NCBI GenBank assembly: GCA_016218095.1
Contig: JACREV010000188.1
Coordinates: forward strand, 1-7,684
Direction: 5' to 3'
DNA length: 7,684 bases
Origin: Deltaproteobacteria bacterium
GTDB taxonomy: Bacteria > Desulfobacterota > GWC2-55-46
Part shown: positions 5,893-7,684 of the stretch, piece after piece
Position numbering within the stretch: position 1 is the stretch's first letter
How the letters are laid out: each line of letters opens with the position of its first letter
The notes under the pieces: generated by a model
Database searches by the model: none
What the model saw: only the letters and a program-made list of their open reading frames with translations
Told to the model about the DNA's origin: nothing
Position numbers and translations under genes: made by a program

Positions 5893-7068
5893 TTAAGGCT
5901 TGAAGTCGGCCTTTACGAGGGCGAGTTTCTTTTCATCGAAGAGAAGGTCTATCGCGGTCAGCCCCAGGGCCTTTACGCCTTCCATGAGGGAGCGGTGGCC
6001 GTCGGGCGTAACGGTCGCCTCGGCGAACTCTCTCGTGTGTATGTTTATGCCGTCCCGTATCGGCACATGCGGGTGGATGGTCGGCGCCACCTGGGATACG
6101 TTTCCCACGTCCGACGACCCGACGTTCTTTTCAATCGGCGAGAGGTCTTCGGAAAGGCCAAGGAAGGCGAGAGAATCCCTGTATACGGAGGCGAAGGCGT
6201 CGTTCAGCTTCATTGGGGCGTTAAGGTCGCCGACCTCTTTCGCCTCGAGCGTGCACCCGGTTGCTATCGCCGCGCCCTTCGCGCAGTTCAGTACGCGCTC
6301 CTTTGCCGAGGCGAGCTCTTCTAAGTCCTTCGCCCTCACATAGAAGCTCGCTTCAGACCTTTCCGGGATGATGTTAGGCGCTCTTCCGCCGTCCGTTATT
6401 ATGCCGTGGACGCGGACGTCCCCGCGTAACTGCTGCCTTAAGGCGGAGATGGCGTTGAAGGTCTGTATGACGGCGTCGAGGGCGTTTATCCCCTCTTCGG
6501 GATAGGCCGATGCGTGGGATGACCTGCCAAAGAATACGAAGTTCAGGCGCACGAGCCCGAGGAAGTGCTTGACTACAGTCCGTTTGGACGACCCGTGGAC
6601 CATCATGGCGGCGTCGATGTCAGAGAATACGCCGTGCTTCACCATCTCTATCTTGCCCTTGCCGAGCTCCTCGGCGGGGGTGCCGAGTACGACAAGCGAG
6701 CCTTTGTCCTTGAGATGTTTTTTGAGCACAGGCGAGAGAGAGATCGCCGCGCCGATGGAGGCCATGCCCGCTATATTGTGTCCGCACCCGTGGCCGATGC
6801 CGGGCAGAGCGTCCATCTCGGCGAGGAGCGCAATCGATGGCCTGCCGCTACCGAGTGTCGCCCTGAAGGCCGTCTCCATCCCGGCTATGCCTGCTTCGAC
6901 AGAAAAGCCCGCATCTTTCAGGAGCCCCTGCATAGCGGATGAGGTCTTGTACTCTTTCAGCCCCAGCTCCGGGTTCCGGAATATGGAGTCGCTCAAGTCG
7001 AGTATTTTCGATTTAAGCGATTCGGCGGAGGAGACGAGCTCTTTTTTTAGTGCGTTTAAGTCTGTCAT
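5893..7068 (-). CDS. M20-family metallo-amidohydrolase (AbgB/PM20D2-like)
   Basis: The product has 391 aa, normal for M20D amidohydrolases. The ATG at 7068 follows GGAGG (7077-7081) with an 8-nt spacer; reading further upstream only translates repeats. The catalytic-domain motifs are present: A-E-M-D-A-L-P-G-I-G-H-G-C-G-H-N (85-98, with Asp86, Cys95 and His97), G-T-P-A-E-E (129-134, Glu133 as likely base and Glu134 as ligand), H158, and the late G-S-S-D-V-G-N-V-S (317-325). The lid/dimerisation domain has F-G-R-S-S-H-A-S-A (180-188) and G-G-R-A-P-N-I-I-P (227-235). The family hydrolyses amide bonds of N-acyl or p-aminobenzoyl amino acids and small dipeptides in the cytoplasm using two divalent metals. 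The GHGCGHN form with Asn, and the short V-G-N-V motif, point to the AbgB/PM20D2 side of the family, and the true substrate cannot be read. It has no signal peptide and no functional link to its neighbours. Confidence 0.92.
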   Translation of the reverse strand: MTDLNALKKELVSSAESLKSKILDLSDSIFRNPELGLKEYKTSSAMQGLLKDAGFSVEAGIAGMETAFRATLGSGRPSIALLAEMDALPGIGHGCGHNIAGMASIGAAISLSPVLKKHLKDKGSLVVLGTPAEELGKGKIEMVKHGVFSDIDAAMMVHGSSKRTVVKHFLGLVRLNFVFFGRSSHASAYPEEGINALDAVIQTFNAISALRQQLRGDVRVHGIITDGGRAPNIIPERSEASFYVRAKDLEELASAKERVLNCAKGAAIATGCTLEAKEVGDLNAPMKLNDAFASVYRDSLAFLGLSEDLSPIEKNVGSSDVGNVSQVAPTIHPHVPIRDGINIHTREFAEATVTPDGHRSLMEGVKALGLTAIDLLFDEKKLALVKADFKP

Positions 7069-7072
7069 AGTT

Positions 7073-7116
7073 TTAACCTCCCCTCCCTTGACGGGAGGGG
7101 ATAGAGGGGAGGGTGA
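7073..7116 (+). repeat. Palindromic CCCTCCC/GGGAGGG repeat, copy 1
   Basis: The unit begins TTAAC and ends GGGTGA. It contains a 9-bp perfect stem, tcccctccc (7079-7087) with gggagggga (7093-7101), around the loop ttgac. Copy 2 (7296-7336, opposite strand) has the same ends and the same TTGAC loop. It is a REP-like unit of a style common in intergenic DNA of GC-rich uncultured bacteria (from memory). Confidence 0.75.
7077..7081 (-). promoter_or_regulatory. Ribosome binding site made by a palindromic repeat
   Basis: Minus-strand GGAGG lies 8 nt before the amidohydrolase ATG. Bases 7079-7081 are also the end of the 3' arm of the palindromic hairpin at 7079-7101, so forming that stem would partly hide the site. 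Confidence 0.65.
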
Positions 7117-7138
7117 CTGCTCGGCGCAGGGCCAAAGT
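7115..7138 (+). repeat. 24-nt direct repeat, copy A1
   Basis: Starts gactgctcggcgcagg and ends gccaaagt. It matches 7205-7228 at 23 of 24 positions, with G replaced by A at 7221. It abuts the end of palindromic repeat copy 1. Confidence 0.75.
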
Positions 7139-7204
7139 ATCCGGAGACGACTATAATCTAAACACCCCTCTATCGATGGATATGAACTTTGCCCGTCCGG
7201 CCAG

Positions 7205-7228
7205 GACTGCTCGGCGCAGGACCAAAGT
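7205..7228 (+). repeat. 24-nt direct repeat, copy A2
   Basis: Second copy of the 7115-7138 repeat, 90 nt away. Just after it, gtctccggat (7238-7247) is the exact reverse complement of atccggagac (7139-7148), which directly follows copy A1. Thus a direct repeat is followed by a 10-bp inverted repeat. Confidence 0.75.
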
Positions 7229-7295
7229 CGGTACGGGGTCTCCGGATAAATCGATTCTTCTACCGTTCGATACCTAATTGCCTGCCCGGCACGCT

Positions 7296-7336
7296 TCACC
7301 CCCACCCAACCTCCCCCGTCAATGGGGGAGGGTTAA
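7296..7336 (-). repeat. Palindromic CCCTCCC/GGGAGGG repeat, copy 2 (inverted)
   Basis: The 8-bp perfect stem cctccccc (7310-7317) with gggggagg (7324-7331) encloses the loop gtcaat. Read on the minus strand the unit begins TTAACCC and ends GGGTGA like copy 1, so the two copies face each other across about 180 nt. Confidence 0.72.
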
Positions 7337-7443
7337 GAATAAAAACCTCCATCTTCCAACCAAGACTTATACGGCCTATGTCTTAAAAAGAAACTGGCCG
7401 AGTGCAAGCTATGAAGCAAAGCCGTATGACCAGTCTAAAGATG

Positions 7444-7471
7444 AGATTGCTTCGCCACGGCTCGCAATGAC
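7444..7471. repeat. Dispersed ATTGC...GCAAT palindromic repeat
   Basis: The segment gagattgcttcg, then ccacgg, then ctcgcaatgac has arms attgc (7446-7450) and gcaat (7464-7468). It matches the widespread intergenic repeat style CATTGCGAG...GAAGCAATCTC seen in many unrelated bacterial genomes (from memory, not searched). Only one copy is in this window. Confidence 0.55.
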
Positions 7472-7479
7472 TGCATTCG

Positions 7480-7504
7480 TTAAGGCCCCCTTCGGGGGCC
7501 TTAA
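7480..7504 (-). terminator. Probable transcription terminator after CysC-like gene
   Basis: A perfect 11-bp stem, ttaaggccccc (7480-7490) and gggggccttaa (7494-7504), with a 3-nt loop, starts 8 nt after the TGA of the adenylylsulfate kinase. The T residues are inside the 3' arm and no long U-run follows, so it may be an imperfect intrinsic terminator. It is nearly symmetrical and could also act on plus-strand transcripts. Confidence 0.65.
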
Positions 7505-7512
7505 CCTCAAAA

Positions 7513-7684
7513 TCATTTTATAAACCCCATCTGCTCGAGCTTTAAGATTATCCTCTGCGACGCCTCGTCAGGCGAGCAGTCGCGGGTGTCTATCACGAGC
7601 TCCGCGTTCTCCGGGGCCTCGTAGGGGTCGCTTATGCCCGTAAACTCCTTTATTATGCCGGCGCGCGCCTTTGCGTAAAGCCCC
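7513..7684 (-). CDS. cysC: Adenylylsulfate (APS) kinase, C-terminal fragment
   Basis: The last 56 codons and the stop are inside; the gene starts beyond the right edge. The sequence G-L-Y-A-K-A-R-A-G-I-I-K-E-F-T-G-I, D-P-Y-E-A-P-E-N and E-L-V-I-D-T is the characteristic end of APS kinase, which phosphorylates adenylylsulfate with ATP to make PAPS in sulfate activation. The segment after it (E-A-S-Q-R-I-I-L-K-L-E-Q-M-G-F-I) is the usual final helix. The Walker A region is not in view, and a CysNC-type or sulfurylase fusion would have the same C-terminus, so a stand-alone CysC is assumed rather than shown. The neighbouring M20 gene has no evident role in sulfate metabolism. Confidence 0.9.
   Translation of the reverse strand, partial: GLYAKARAGIIKEFTGISDPYEAPENAELVIDTRDCSPDEASQRIILKLEQMGFIK

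Larger units (their letters stand above)
7069..7512. other. Repeat-rich 444-nt intergenic region
   Basis: No coding sequence is supported between the amidohydrolase start and the CysC-like stop. In-frame codons upstream of the amidohydrolase (to 7305) simply translate repeats and have no recognisable protein. The region holds two inverted palindromic repeat copies, two copies of a 24-nt direct repeat, a dispersed ATTGC/GCAAT palindrome and the terminator hairpin. The part at 7337-7440 shows only a weak imperfect inverted repeat: atacggc (7369-7375) with gccgtat (7421-7427), flanked by agact (7363-7367) and agtct (7432-7436). I found no convincing promoter. Confidence 0.7.

Noticed and set aside
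7137..7170. A -10-like TATAGT on the minus strand upstream of the amidohydrolase
   Set aside because: No acceptable -35 at 16-18 nt; not reported as a promoter.
7115..7247. A CRISPR-like array
   Set aside because: Only two copies of the 24-nt unit, 90 nt apart start to start, and the spacing contains another inverted repeat; no further units or cas genes.
7069..7305. A 79-codon in-frame extension upstream of the amidohydrolase ATG
   Set aside because: It translates the palindromic and direct repeats, has no recognisable domain, and the ATG at 7068 has a good ribosome-binding site and matches the family length.
7480..7504. An attachment site or IS end
   Set aside because: The perfect palindrome directly follows a stop codon, fits a terminator stem, and has no integrase, transposase or flanking duplication.

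Overview
The window comes from a GC-rich, diderm (Gram-negative) bacterium. Every gene lies on the minus strand, so the window reads from right to left. Several features suggest an uncultured Deltaproteobacteria/Desulfobacterota- or Nitrospirota-type genome: heavy use of AGG (Arg) and ATA (Ile) codons despite high GC, several lipoproteins, a type IV pilin paired with a HAMP membrane protein, and GC-rich palindromic repeats. The lineage is an inference from style, not a match.

Right to left: (1) the C-terminus of an adenylylsulfate kinase (CysC-like), closed by a strong hairpin. (2) A ~440-nt intergenic stretch packed with repeats: an ATTGC...GCAAT dispersed palindrome, two inverted copies of a CCCTCCC/GGGAGGG palindromic repeat, and a 24-nt direct repeat. 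(3) A single M20-family amidohydrolase whose Shine-Dalgarno is supplied by one of those palindromes. (4) A 171-nt gap with two hairpins. (5) A short two-TM HAMP protein overlapping by ATGA with (6) a type IV pilin-like protein. (7) A 125-nt leader holding a plausible sigma-70 promoter and two crossing inverted repeats. (8) A tightly spaced envelope operon that runs off the left edge.

The envelope operon is the most interesting part. In transcription order it encodes: a secreted protein with a FlgT N-terminal-like domain; a GNA1162/DUF799 lipoprotein with a proline-rich tail; a CsgG/HfaB-family lipoprotein carrying an extra C-terminal domain that looks like the FlgT C-terminal domain; a lipoprotein combining TPR-like helices with SLH repeats; and the start of another exported protein, possibly LPP20/FlgP-like. 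All have signal peptides (three with lipoboxes), and the gaps are 9 to 52 nt. The combination suggests an outer-membrane ring or export assembly related to the FlgO/FlgP/FlgT and CsgG-GNA1162 families. Flagellar, curli and pilus structural genes are absent from the window, so its actual job is open.
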